Positions 1 through 9,149 of a stretch of DNA of 64,000 bases are shown here, in pieces; the stretch's first letter is position 1, and every line of letters begins with the position of its first letter. A model generated the notes under the pieces. It did no database searches, was not told the DNA's origin, and worked only from the letters and a program-made list of their open reading frames with translations. The stretch covers positions 22,134-86,133 of the forward strand of contig SFDZ01000008.1 of the NCBI GenBank assembly GCA_004557405.1. The letters run 5' to 3'. Both the position numbers and the translations under genes were made by a program. The stretch is from Bacteroidales bacterium (GTDB lineage Bacteria > Bacteroidota > Bacteroidia > Bacteroidales > Paludibacteraceae).

Positions 1-1
1 C

Positions 2-2743
2 GAAGTGGGTCGCTATCGCATCAACCGTAAATTATTCGATGGCAAGACGGATAATATCGATGTACATGTGCTTGAAAAAGAGGACATTATCGCTATTATC
101 AAATATCTGATTCAACTTATCAATTCGAAAGTTGAGGTCGATGATATTGACCACTTGAGCAATCGTCGTGTGCGCACGGTGGGCGAACAGTTGTACCAAC
201 AATTTAATGTGGGTTTGGCCCGCATGAGTCGTACTATTCGCGAACGCATGAATGTGCGTGATAATGAGGTGTTTACGCCTATCGATTTGATTAACGCGAA
301 GACGATTTCGTCGGTTATCAATTCCTATTTTGGCACGAATGCGTTGTCGCAATTTATGGACCAAACCAATCCGTTGGCGGAGGTAACGCACAAACGTCGT
401 TTGTCGGCACTTGGCCCCGGTGGTTTGAGCCGCGATCGCGCCGGTTTCGAGGTGCGCGACGTGCACTACACGCATTATGGCCGTTTGTGCCCAATCGAGT
501 CGCCAGAAGGCCCGAACATCGGTCTGATCTCGTCGTTGTGCGTTTATGCAAAAATTAACGATTTGGGATTCATCGAGACGCCTTATCGTAAGGTGAATAA
601 CTGTCAGGTGGATTTGTCGGACAACGGCATCGTGTATATGACGGCCGAAGACGAAGAAAACCTGGTAGTGGCACAAGGTAATGCTCCGCTTGATGCCGAT
701 GGTCGCTTTATTCGCAACAAAGTGAAGTCGCGTTTGGAAGCCGATTTCCCGTTGGTTGCTCCCGACCGTGTCGATTTGATGGATGTGGCTCCGCAACAGA
801 TTGCTTCGATTGCCGCTGCCTTGATTCCGTTCTTGGAGCACGACGATGCTAACCGTGCGTTGATGGGCGCAAACATGATGCGTCAGGCAGTGCCTGTGTT
901 GCGTCCGGAAGCACCGATTGTTGGTACAGGCATCGAACGTCAGTTGATACGCGACTCGCGTACGCAAATCATGGCCGAGGGCGAAGGTGTCGTCGAATTT
1001 GTCGATGCCAGCGTTATCCGCATTCGTTACGACCGCACCGAAGAGGAGGATTTTGTGAACTTCGATTCGTCGGTAAAAGAATATCGTTTGCCGAAATTTG
1101 AACGTACCAACCAAGATACCACCATCGACCTTCGTCCGATAGTGAAGAAAGGCGACAGAGTAACGTTGAACCAAATTATGACCGAAGGTTATTCGAGCCA
1201 AAATGGCGAGTTGGCCTTGGGACGCAACCTGAAAGTGGCTTATATGCCGTGGAAAGGTTATAACTACGAGGATGCTATTGTGATTAATGAACGCGTGGTT
1301 CGTGAAGACATTTACACGTCGGTTCATGTAAGCGAATACACCCTCGAAGTGCGCGAAACGAAACGTGGTTTGGAAGAGTTGACGTCCGATATACCGAATG
1401 TGAGCGAAGATGCTACCAAGAACTTGGACGAAAATGGTATCATTCGCATCGGTGCGCACGTTATTCCGGGCGATATATTGATTGGTAAAATCACACCGAA
1501 AGGCGAAACCGACCCGACACCGGAAGAGAAACTTCTGCGTGCCATCTTTGGCGATAAAGCCGGCGATGTGAAAGATGCTTCGTTGAAAGCATCGCCCTCG
1601 CTGAAAGGTGTTGTGATAGGCCGCGAATTGTATGCCAAGGCGCAGCACACCCGCAAGAGCCGCAGCAACGACAAAGAGATATTGGCCAAACTTGATGCCG
1701 AGTTCGAAAAAGAAACGGCAGCCCTGAAAGCCCGCCTGATTGAAAAATTGGTGGCTGTAACGAGTGGCAAAACGTCGCAAGGCGTGAAAGATTTCTTGGG
1801 TGGCGACCTCATCCCGAAAGGTATGAAGTTTACGCAAAAAATGCTCAACGAAATCGATTATGCCACTGTACAACTCACGAAATGGACGACCGATGCGCAC
1901 AAAAATGATTTGATTCGCGATATCGTGATGAATTATTTGCGCAAATATAAAGAAGCCGATGCACGTCTGAAACGTCAAAAATTCAATGTAACCATCGGCG
2001 ATGAACTGCCTTCGGGCATCATCCAATTGGCCAAAGTCTATATCGCGAAAAAACGTAAAATTCGCGTGGGCGACAAAATGGCCGGTCGCCATGGTAACAA
2101 AGGTATCGTTTCGAAAATTGTCAGTCAGGAAGACATGCCGTTCCTTGAAGATGGTACGCCTGTCGATATCGTGTTGAACCCGCTGGGTGTGCCTTCGCGT
2201 ATGAACCTCGGACAGATATTCGAGGCCGTACTTGGATGGGCAGGTAAAGAACTTGGCGTGAAATTTGCAACACCAATTTTCGATGGCGCATCGTTGGATG
2301 ACTTGAATGAATGGTGCGACAAAGCCGGCGTGCCGCGTTATGGCAAAACCTATTTGTACGACGGCGGCACCGGCGAACGGTTCGACCAACCGGCTACCGT
2401 AGGTGTAACCTACTTCTTGAAACTTGGTCACATGGTCGAAGACAAAATGCACGCACGCTCCATTGGTCCATACTCGCTTATTACGCAACAGCCACTTGGC
2501 GGTAAAGCACAATTCGGCGGTCAGCGTTTTGGTGAGATGGAGGTTTGGGCACTCGAAGCCTTTGGCGCATCGTATATCCTGCAAGAGATTCTGACCGTGA
2601 AGTCGGACGATGTGTTGGGACGCGCTCGCGCTTACGAAGCCATCGTAAAAGGCGAACCGATGCCAAATGCCGGCATACCGGAATCGTTGAATGTATTGTT
2701 ACATGAGTTGAGAGGTTTGGGTTTAAGTGTTTCGTTGGATTAA
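2..2743 (+). CDS. rpoB: DNA-directed RNA polymerase subunit beta, 3' part (5' end outside window)
   Basis: This is the catalytic beta subunit of RNA polymerase. The reading frame is already open at base 2, so the true start lies upstream and about 913 residues are visible. The rifampicin-pocket region is at about nt 340-440 and reads LSQFMDQTNPLAEVTHKRRL, followed by SALGPGG. The residues matching E. coli D516, H526 and S531 are all wild type, so no common rifampicin-resistance change is seen. The C-terminal part has the expected RHGNKG and GGKAQFGGQRFGEMEVWALE motifs and ends with a normal C-terminus. rpoC follows after 53 nt on the same strand, as usual for the rpoBC operon. Identity is certain. 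Confidence 0.97.
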   Translation, partial: EVGRYRINRKLFDGKTDNIDVHVLEKEDIIAIIKYLIQLINSKVEVDDIDHLSNRRVRTVGEQLYQQFNVGLARMSRTIRERMNVRDNEVFTPIDLINAKTISSVINSYFGTNALSQFMDQTNPLAEVTHKRRLSALGPGGLSRDRAGFEVRDVHYTHYGRLCPIESPEGPNIGLISSLCVYAKINDLGFIETPYRKVNNCQVDLSDNGIVYMTAEDEENLVVAQGNAPLDADGRFIRNKVKSRLEADFPLVAPDRVDLMDVAPQQIASIAAALIPFLEHDDANRALMGANMMRQAVPVLRPEAPIVGTGIERQLIRDSRTQIMAEGEGVVEFVDASVIRIRYDRTEEEDFVNFDSSVKEYRLPKFERTNQDTTIDLRPIVKKGDRVTLNQIMTEGYSSQNGELALGRNLKVAYMPWKGYNYEDAIVINERVVREDIYTSVHVSEYTLEVRETKRGLEELTSDIPNVSEDATKNLDENGIIRIGAHVIPGDILIGKITPKGETDPTPEEKLLRAIFGDKAGDVKDASLKASPSLKGVVIGRELYAKAQHTRKSRSNDKEILAKLDAEFEKETAALKARLIEKLVAVTSGKTSQGVKDFLGGDLIPKGMKFTQKMLNEIDYATVQLTKWTTDAHKNDLIRDIVMNYLRKYKEADARLKRQKFNVTIGDELPSGIIQLAKVYIAKKRKIRVGDKMAGRHGNKGIVSKIVSQEDMPFLEDGTPVDIVLNPLGVPSRMNLGQIFEAVLGWAGKELGVKFATPIFDGASLDDLNEWCDKAGVPRYGKTYLYDGGTGERFDQPATVGVTYFLKLGHMVEDKMHARSIGPYSLITQQPLGGKAQFGGQRFGEMEVWALEAFGASYILQEILTVKSDDVLGRARAYEAIVKGEPMPNAGIPESLNVLLHELRGLGLSVSLD

Positions 2744-2796
2744 CATCCGGCGAAACGCCAACCTGAAATTTAACTTTTTCAAATTTCACAAAGATT

Positions 2797-3627
2797 ATGG
2801 CATTTAAAAGAGAAAATAAGACAAAAACAAACTTTAACAAGATTTCTATCGGTCTTGCATCGCCCGAAGAAATTCTCGAATCGTCGTATGGCGAGGTGCT
2901 GAAACCCGAAACCATCAACTATCGTACCTACAAACCCGAACGTGACGGCTTGTTTTGCGAACACATATTCGGTCCGTGCAAGGATTACGAGTGCCATTGC
3001 GGCAAGTACAAACGTATTCGTTACAAAGGTATAGTGTGCGACCGTTGCGGTGTCGAAGTTACCGAGAAAAAAGTGCGCCGCGAACGTTCCGGACACATCC
3101 AATTGGTGGTGCCGGTGGCGCATATCTGGTATTTCCGCTCGTTGCCCAACAAAATTGGTTACTTGCTTGGCATGCCCACAAAAAATCTTGACGCAATCAT
3201 CTATTACGAAAAATATGTGGTGATTCAAGCAGGTGTGTTGGCCGAAATTACTGCCGAAGACGATGAACCCGTAACCGACGGCATGCTTTTGGATGAGGAG
3301 CACTACCTGAATCTATTGGATCGTTTGCCGAGCGATAACGCCCTTTTGGACGACTCTGACCCCAATAAATTCATCGCCAAAATGGGTGCCGAAGCCATTT
3401 ACGATTTGCTCTGCCGCCTCGATTTGGACTCGCTGTCGTATCAGTTGCGCGACAAAGCCAATACCGATACGTCGCAACAGCGCAAGGCCGAAGCGTTGAA
3501 ACGTCTGCAAGTGGTGGAATCGTTCCGCGCTGCACGCCCGAAAAACCGACCGGAATGGATGATTCTGAAAGTCATTCCGGTGATTCCGCCCGAACTGCGC
3601 CCGGCCGCTTTGCTACATCGGATTTGA
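2797..3627 (+). CDS. rpoC: RNA polymerase beta' subunit, N-terminal part before a frame break
   Basis: This frame encodes the first ~269 residues of RpoC: the N-terminal zinc-binding domain (CHCGKYK then CDRCGVEV, about nt 2996-3055) and the clamp region, up to the conserved string VIPPELRP. After CCG at 3601-3603 the frame runs into unrelated residues (AALLHRI) and stops at 3627. The homologous protein continues in the frame of the next entry from 3603, so the two ORFs are one gene with a break. Family members read LRP-LVPLDGG-RFATSDLND here; the LVPLDG part is absent, which fits a loss of 19 nt. The start at ATG 2797 is standard (MAFKRENKTK). Confidence 0.9.
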   Translation: MAFKRENKTKTNFNKISIGLASPEEILESSYGEVLKPETINYRTYKPERDGLFCEHIFGPCKDYECHCGKYKRIRYKGIVCDRCGVEVTEKKVRRERSGHIQLVVPVAHIWYFRSLPNKIGYLLGMPTKNLDAIIYYEKYVVIQAGVLAEITAEDDEPVTDGMLLDEEHYLNLLDRLPSDNALLDDSDPNKFIAKMGAEAIYDLLCRLDLDSLSYQLRDKANTDTSQQRKAEALKRLQVVESFRAARPKNRPEWMILKVIPVIPPELRPAALLHRI

Positions 3628-6600
3628 ACGATTTGTATCGCCGTGTTATCATTCGCAACAACCGCTTGAAACGCCTGATCGAAATCAAAGCTCCGGAAGT
3701 TATTCTGCGCAACGAAAAACGTATGTTGCAGGAAGCCGTTGACAGCCTGATAGACAACTCGCGTAAGACGACGGCTATGAAGAGCGACTCGAACCGTCCG
3801 CTGAAATCGTTGTCGGATAGTTTGAAAGGTAAACAAGGTCGTTTCCGTCAAAACTTGCTGGGTAAACGTGTTGACTATTCGGCACGCTCGGTTATCGTCG
3901 TTGGCCCCGAACTGAAAATGGGCGAATGCGGTTTGCCGAAAGATATGGCTGCCGAATTGTATAAACCGTTCATTATCCGTAAGTTGATAGAACGCGGTAT
4001 TGTCAAAACCGTAAAATCGGCCAAAAAAATCATCGACCGCAAAGATCCTGTCGTTTGGGATATTTTGGAATATGTGATGAAGGGTCACCCTGTGTTGCTG
4101 AACCGTGCACCAACGTTGCACCGTTTGGGTATTCAGGCGTTCCAACCGAAAATGATAGAAGGTAAGGCCATTCAGTTGCATCCGCTGGCATGTACGGCAT
4201 TCAACGCCGACTTCGATGGCGACCAAATGGCTGTGCATTTGCCGTTGAGCAACGAGGCTGTGCTCGAAGCACAACTGCTGATGTTGCAATCGCACAACAT
4301 TCTGAATCCGGCGAATGGCGCACCTATTACAGTGCCGTCGCAGGACATGGTTTTGGGCTTGTACTACATCACCAAACCGCGCAAAGGCGCTAAAGGCGAA
4401 GGCATGAAATTCTACTCGCCCGAAGAGGTCGAAATAGCCTACAACGAAAAACAAATCGATGTGCATGCTATCATATCGGTGCGTGTGAAAGATTTGGACG
4501 AAAACGGCAATTTGGTAGAACGCATGGTGGACGAAACTACTGTCGGACGCGTGATTGTGAATAAATATGTGCCCGAAGAGTGCGGATTTATCAACCAACT
4601 GATTTCGAAAAAATCGTTGCGCGACATCATCTCGTTTGTCATCGAAAAAGCCGGTGTGGCTCGTACCGCCCAATTCTTGGACGATATTAAAAACCTGGGT
4701 TACAAGATGGCGTTTGTCGGCGGTTTGTCGTTCAACTTGTCGGATGTAATCATTCCGGAAGAGAAAGATGCGCTTGTACAAAAAGGTTATGACGATGTAG
4801 AAGGCATTTTGGCCGACTACAATATGGGTTTCATCACCAATAACGAACGTTATAACAAAATTATTGATACATGGACTGAGGTGAACAGTAAGTTGGCCAA
4901 AGTCGTTATCGACCGTTTGGCGGCCGACCAACAAGGCTTTAACTCGGTGTACATGATGTTGGATTCGGGCGCTCGTGGTTCGAAAGAACAGATTCGTCAG
5001 TTGTCCGGCATGCGTGGTCTGATGGCCAAACCGCAAAAAGCCGGTGCCGAAGGCGGTCAGATTATCGAAAACCCGATTTTGTCCAACTTTAAGGAAGGCT
5101 TGTCGGTGCAAGAATACTTTATTTCGACGCACGGTGCTCGTAAAGGTTTGGCCGATACGGCGTTGAAGACGGCCGATGCCGGTTATCTGACCCGTCGTTT
5201 GGTCGATGTGTCGCACGATGTTATCATTACCGAAGAGGATTGTGGCACGTTGCGCGGCTTGGTTGCTACCGAATTGCGGAACAAAGAACAGGTCGTTTCG
5301 TCGTTGTACGAACGCATCTTGGGACGTGTATCGGTACACGATGTGTTCCATCCGCAAACGGGCGAACTGATAGTGGCCGCCGGTGACGAAATCACAGAAA
5401 AAGAGGCTAAAATTATCCAAGAATCGCCCATTGAACGCGTCGAAATACGTTCGGTGTTGACGTGCGAATCGAAACATGGCGTTTGCGCCAAATGCTACGG
5501 TCGCAACTTGTCAACAGGTCGTTTGGTCAATCGCGGCGAGGCGGTCGGCGTTATTGCGGCACAATCCATCGGTGAGCCCGGTACACAGTTGACACTGCGT
5601 ACGTTCCACGTCGGTGGTGTGGCATCGAACATTGCTGCCGAATCCAATATGGTATCGAACTACGATGGTATTTTGTTGATAGACGAGTTGCGCACGGTGC
5701 AAGCACAAGATGCCGCCGGCAATGCGTATGATGTAGTTGTCAGCCGTCAGGCCGAAGCGCGCATCATCGATGCAAATACCGGCATTTTGTTGTCCACCCC
5801 GCAATCCATTGCGTATGGTTCGAAATTGTTCTTCCAAAGCGGTGCTACCGTGAAGAAAGGCGACAAAATCTGCGAATGGGACCCGTTCAATGCCGTTATC
5901 ATCTCGGAAGTTGAGGGTAAACTCGAATTCGAAAATATGATTGAAAACGTAACGTACAAAGTGGAGTCGGACGAAGCCACCGGTCTGCGCGAACGTATCA
6001 TCATCGAATCGAAAGAGAAAAACAAAATGCCTGCAGCGCACATCAAAGACAAGAAAGGCGAGATACTGAAAACGTACAACTTGCCGGTAGGCGCACACTT
6101 GGTGGTCGAAGAAAAACAAGCCATCAAAACGGGCGATTTGCTGGTAAAAATACCGCGTGCCGTGGGTAGCGCCGGCGATATTACCGGTGGTCTGCCGCGT
6201 GTAACCGAATTGTTCGAAGCACGTAATCCATCGAATCCGGCCATCGTTGCCGAAATCGACGGCGAAGTGCTGTTTGGCAAAGTGAAACGTGGTAACCGCG
6301 AAATCAGCGTTGTGTCGAAAACGGGCGAAGAGAAGAAATATCTCGTTCCGCTGTCGAAGCAGATACTTGTGCAGGAGAATGACTATGTGCGTGCCGGAAC
6401 ACCGCTGTCCGACGGCGTGATTACGCCTGCCGACATCTTGGCCATCAAAGGCCCGACGGCTGTACAGGAATACATTGTTAACGAAGTGCAAGACGTATAT
6501 CGTCTGCAGGGTGTGAAAATCAACGACAAACATTTCGAAGTGATTGTGCGTCAGATGATGCGCAAGGTCGAAATTGCCGAATCGGGCGACACCTGTTTCC

Positions 6601-7067
6601 TCGAAGGACAAATTGTCGATAAAATCGACTTTAACGAGGCCAACGACCGTATTTGGGGCAAAAAAGTGGTTGTCGATGCCGGCGATAGCGAAACGTTGCA
6701 GGCCGGTCAGATTGTTACCGCCCGCAAATTGCGCGACGAAAACAGCCTGCTGAAACGTCACGACAAACGTTTGGTCGAAGTGCGCGATGCCATGCCGGCC
6801 ACCTCAAGTCAGGTGCTGCAAGGTATTACGCGTGCGGCATTAGGTACCAAGAGCTTTATGTCGGCAGCGTCGTTCCAAGAGACCACGAAAGTGCTGAACG
6901 AAGCCGCTATCAACGCCAAAGTTGACAGATTGGAAGGCATGAAGGAGAACGTGATTGTAGGTCTGCGGATTCCGGCCGGTACAGGTTTACGCGAGTACGA
7001 CAAACTTGTGGTGGCCTCGATGGAAGACTACGAGCGTTCGAAAGCTGAACGCGAAACCGAAGCATAA
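3555..7067 (+). CDS. rpoC: RNA polymerase beta' subunit, main part after the frame break
   Basis: RpoC homology in this frame begins at GGC 3603 (GRFATSDLND). The 16 residues between the ATG at 3555 and that point are out-of-frame translation of the upstream part and are not RpoC. The catalytic magnesium loop NADFDGDQMAVHLP lies near nt 4203-4240, and the second zinc site (CESKHGVCAKCYG) near nt 5463. Bridge and trigger regions are present (GEPGTQLTLRTFHVGG). Both parts plus the missing 6-7 residues give about 1,430 residues, the usual length in Bacteroidales, so the gene is otherwise whole. Because rpoC is essential, a sequencing or assembly error is the simplest explanation for the break. 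A true indel would need a second copy or frameshift rescue. Confidence 0.92.
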   Translation: MDDSESHSGDSARTAPGRFATSDLNDLYRRVIIRNNRLKRLIEIKAPEVILRNEKRMLQEAVDSLIDNSRKTTAMKSDSNRPLKSLSDSLKGKQGRFRQNLLGKRVDYSARSVIVVGPELKMGECGLPKDMAAELYKPFIIRKLIERGIVKTVKSAKKIIDRKDPVVWDILEYVMKGHPVLLNRAPTLHRLGIQAFQPKMIEGKAIQLHPLACTAFNADFDGDQMAVHLPLSNEAVLEAQLLMLQSHNILNPANGAPITVPSQDMVLGLYYITKPRKGAKGEGMKFYSPEEVEIAYNEKQIDVHAIISVRVKDLDENGNLVERMVDETTVGRVIVNKYVPEECGFINQLISKKSLRDIISFVIEKAGVARTAQFLDDIKNLGYKMAFVGGLSFNLSDVIIPEEKDALVQKGYDDVEGILADYNMGFITNNERYNKIIDTWTEVNSKLAKVVIDRLAADQQGFNSVYMMLDSGARGSKEQIRQLSGMRGLMAKPQKAGAEGGQIIENPILSNFKEGLSVQEYFISTHGARKGLADTALKTADAGYLTRRLVDVSHDVIITEEDCGTLRGLVATELRNKEQVVSSLYERILGRVSVHDVFHPQTGELIVAAGDEITEKEAKIIQESPIERVEIRSVLTCESKHGVCAKCYGRNLSTGRLVNRGEAVGVIAAQSIGEPGTQLTLRTFHVGGVASNIAAESNMVSNYDGILLIDELRTVQAQDAAGNAYDVVVSRQAEARIIDANTGILLSTPQSIAYGSKLFFQSGATVKKGDKICEWDPFNAVIISEVEGKLEFENMIENVTYKVESDEATGLRERIIIESKEKNKMPAAHIKDKKGEILKTYNLPVGAHLVVEEKQAIKTGDLLVKIPRAVGSAGDITGGLPRVTELFEARNPSNPAIVAEIDGEVLFGKVKRGNREISVVSKTGEEKKYLVPLSKQILVQENDYVRAGTPLSDGVITPADILAIKGPTAVQEYIVNEVQDVYRLQGVKINDKHFEVIVRQMMRKVEIAESGDTCFLEGQIVDKIDFNEANDRIWGKKVVVDAGDSETLQAGQIVTARKLRDENSLLKRHDKRLVEVRDAMPATSSQVLQGITRAALGTKSFMSAASFQETTKVLNEAAINAKVDRLEGMKENVIVGLRIPAGTGLREYDKLVVASMEDYERSKAERETEA

Positions 7068-7093
7068 ATCGTTGGTTGTTTTTAATTTACTGG

Positions 7094-7133
7094 ACATCGG
7101 GGACGTAAACCATACGCCCTCGATGTTTTTTTT
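7094..7133 (+). terminator. Intrinsic terminator of rpoBC
   Basis: An imperfect 13-bp stem (ACATCGGGGACGT with ACGCCCTCGATGT) is followed by a T-tract, 27 nt after the rpoC stop codon. It closes the rpoBC unit before the rimP promoter. Confidence 0.85.
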
Positions 7134-7151
7134 GTTTTTATTGACCGAAAA

Positions 7152-7183
7152 TTTGGCAGAATGAAAAAAAATGCGTAACTTTG
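7152..7183 (+). promoter_or_regulatory. Promoter of rimP-nusA-infB
   Basis: TTTG at 7152-7155, a 20-nt spacer, then TAACTTTG at 7176-7183 match the primary sigma factor consensus of Bacteroidota. It lies between the rpoC terminator and rimP and predicts a leader of about 80 nt. Confidence 0.8.
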
Positions 7184-7196
7184 CAACGTTGATGGA

Positions 7197-7222
7197 GTAG
7201 GGGACTTGACAAAGTCCCCTAC
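7197..7222 (+). promoter_or_regulatory. Perfect hairpin in the rimP 5' leader
   Basis: GTAGGGGACTT (7197-7207) pairs perfectly with AAGTCCCCTAC (7212-7222) across a GACA loop. It starts a few bases after the predicted transcription start and is not followed by a T-run, so it is not a classical terminator. It may stabilise the mRNA 5' end or bind a regulator; function unknown. Confidence 0.6.
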
Positions 7223-7270
7223 GCTATTGATAAAGCCACAGAATTTGATAATAAAAAAGCACTTTAGTGT

Positions 7271-7735
7271 ATGATAGACAAGCAGTTAGTTGAAACGATA
7301 GTAACTGAAAAATTGGTTGGTACGGATTGCTTTTTGGTCGATGTGTCGGTGTCGTCGGACAATGTGATTGTAGTCGAAATTGACAACGAAACCGGTATCG
7401 ACATCGATTTTTGTGTGGAACTGAGCCGCCATATCGAATCGAGGCTTGACCGCGATGCCGAAGATTTTGAGTTGGAAGTTGGTTCGGCCGGTCTGACGGC
7501 GCCCTTCAAAGTACAGGGACAATATCGCAAAAATGTGGGGCATGAGGTTGAACTGCTGACCAAAGATGGTCGTAAGTTGTCGGGTGTGTTGAGCGCCGTG
7601 TCTGACGATACGTTTGCCGTGGACATCACCACGATGGTGAAACCCGAAGGCGCCAAACGCAAAATACCGCAAACCGATACGCTGACCTTTGCTTACGCTG
7701 ACGTAAAACAAGTGCGCGCCGTGCTGAAGGTGTGA
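7271..7735 (+). CDS. rimP: Ribosome maturation factor RimP
   Basis: RimP assists late maturation of the 30S subunit in the cytoplasm. The 154-residue product has the usual two-domain layout: an alpha/beta N-terminal domain ending in EVGSAGLTAPF (the family normally has EVSSPG or EVGSAG here) and a C-terminal SH3-like barrel. The order rimP-nusA-infB is conserved widely in bacteria, and the three genes lie on one strand with gaps of 58 and 99 nt. ATG 7271 is the only sensible start. It is likely transcribed from the promoter at 7152-7183. Confidence 0.93.
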   Translation: MIDKQLVETIVTEKLVGTDCFLVDVSVSSDNVIVVEIDNETGIDIDFCVELSRHIESRLDRDAEDFELEVGSAGLTAPFKVQGQYRKNVGHEVELLTKDGRKLSGVLSAVSDDTFAVDITTMVKPEGAKRKIPQTDTLTFAYADVKQVRAVLKV

Positions 7736-7793
7736 TTTGTAAATAGTTGATTTTGAAAGAAGTAAAAAACGTATAATATATCAAATAAAAATT

Positions 7794-9050
7794 ATGGCAC
7801 GAAAAGAAAATGTCAATTTGATTGACACATTCGCAGAATTTAAGGAGTTGAAGAACATTGATCGCTCGACGATGATTTCCATATTGGAAGAATCGTTCCG
7901 TAGTGTGATTGCCAAAATGTTCGGCTCGGATAAGAATTACGACGTGATTATCAATCCCGACAAGGGCGATTGCGAAATATTTCGTAATCGTATCGTGGTA
8001 GAAGACGGCATGGTGAAAAACCCGAACACCGAAATTTCGTTGTCCGAGGCCAAACAAATCGAGGACGATTACGAAGTCGGCGAAGAAGTTACCGACCAAG
8101 TGGATTTTATGCAGTTTGGTCGTCGTGTGGTGCTGAATTTGCGCCAAATTCTGGCCACGAAAATCATGGATTTGCAAAAAGAGGCTCTTTATTCGCAATA
8201 CAGCGAATTGGTTGGCCTTGTGGTAACGGGCGAAGTGTATCAGGTGTGGAAAAAAGAGGTATTGCTGCTCGACGACGATGGCAACGAGATGTTGTTGCCG
8301 AAAGATGCACAAATTCCGACCGATTTTTTCCGCAAAGGCGATGTCGTTCGTGCTATTGTCGATCACGTTGACAATCAGAACAATAATCCCAAAATTTATC
8401 TGTCGCGCATATCGCCCGAATTTTTGGAGCGTTTGTTCGAGATAGAGGTTCCTGAAGTGCACGATGGCTTGATTACCATCAAAAAAATAGCGCGCATTCC
8501 CGGCGAACGCGCCAAAGTGGCTGTGGAGTCGTACGACGACCGCATCGATCCGGTAGGCGCCTGCGTGGGCGTGAAAGGCGCTCGTATTCACGGCATTGTG
8601 CGCGAACTGCGTAACGAGAGCATCGATGTGATAAACTACACGAACAACCTTGGATTGTTTATCTCGCGTGCGTTGGGTCCTGCAAAAATCACAGCCATCG
8701 AATTCGACCACGAGAACAAAAAAGCGAGTGTTTACATCAAGCCCGAAGAGGTGTCGCTGGCTATCGGTAAAGGCGGCTCGAATATTAAATTGGCAACCAT
8801 GTTAAGTGGTTATACCATAGAGGTTTACCGCGACGATGCTACATTGGAACACGATAGCGATGATATCTATTTGGACGAATTTAACGACGAAATCGATCAG
8901 TGGGTTATCGATGCACTGAAAGCGGTTGGTTGCGATACGGCGAAAGCGGTGTTGGCTATTCCGCGCGATGAGTTGATAACTCGTACCGATTTGGAAGAAG
9001 AGACTATCGACGATGTGCTGCGCATATTGCAAGCCGAGTTCGAGGATTGA
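7794..9050 (+). CDS. nusA: Transcription termination/antitermination protein NusA
   Basis: NusA binds RNA polymerase and nascent RNA and modulates pausing, termination and antitermination. The 418-residue protein has the N-terminal polymerase-binding domain (residues ~1-130), an S1 domain (~135-200, around YSQYSELVGLVVTG) and two KH domains (~200-345, with VGVKGARIHGIVREL and AIGKGGSNIKLA). A short acidic C-terminal helical segment follows, in place of the long acidic repeats of E. coli NusA. This length is normal for Bacteroidota. It sits between rimP and infB as in most bacteria. Confidence 0.95.
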   Translation: MARKENVNLIDTFAEFKELKNIDRSTMISILEESFRSVIAKMFGSDKNYDVIINPDKGDCEIFRNRIVVEDGMVKNPNTEISLSEAKQIEDDYEVGEEVTDQVDFMQFGRRVVLNLRQILATKIMDLQKEALYSQYSELVGLVVTGEVYQVWKKEVLLLDDDGNEMLLPKDAQIPTDFFRKGDVVRAIVDHVDNQNNNPKIYLSRISPEFLERLFEIEVPEVHDGLITIKKIARIPGERAKVAVESYDDRIDPVGACVGVKGARIHGIVRELRNESIDVINYTNNLGLFISRALGPAKITAIEFDHENKKASVYIKPEEVSLAIGKGGSNIKLATMLSGYTIEVYRDDATLEHDSDDIYLDEFNDEIDQWVIDALKAVGCDTAKAVLAIPRDELITRTDLEEETIDDVLRILQAEFED

Positions 9051-9149
9051 TCGTCTGCAAAGCAGATTGCCGTTGATGGCGCATTTTTTGGGGGATACCA
9101 AGTATTACAAACAGAGAAAAACAGTTTATTGAAAAAAGAAAATTTACGT

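Noticed and set aside
32..2584. An 850-codon open frame on the minus strand across rpoB, and similar long antisense frames over rpoC, infB, lpxD and susD
   Set aside because: They lie exactly opposite strongly conserved genes, their products show no recognisable domain and are rich in Phe, His, Arg and Gln as expected from the reverse of biased codons. They are by-products of codon use.
3555..3602. ATG 3555 as a genuine start for a split rpoC
   Set aside because: The first 16 residues are out-of-frame translation of the conserved N-terminal part, with no promoter or leader; they are not RpoC sequence.
9129..9149. TTG start for infB, 21 nt upstream
   Set aside because: Homologues begin at the residues encoded from ATG 9150.
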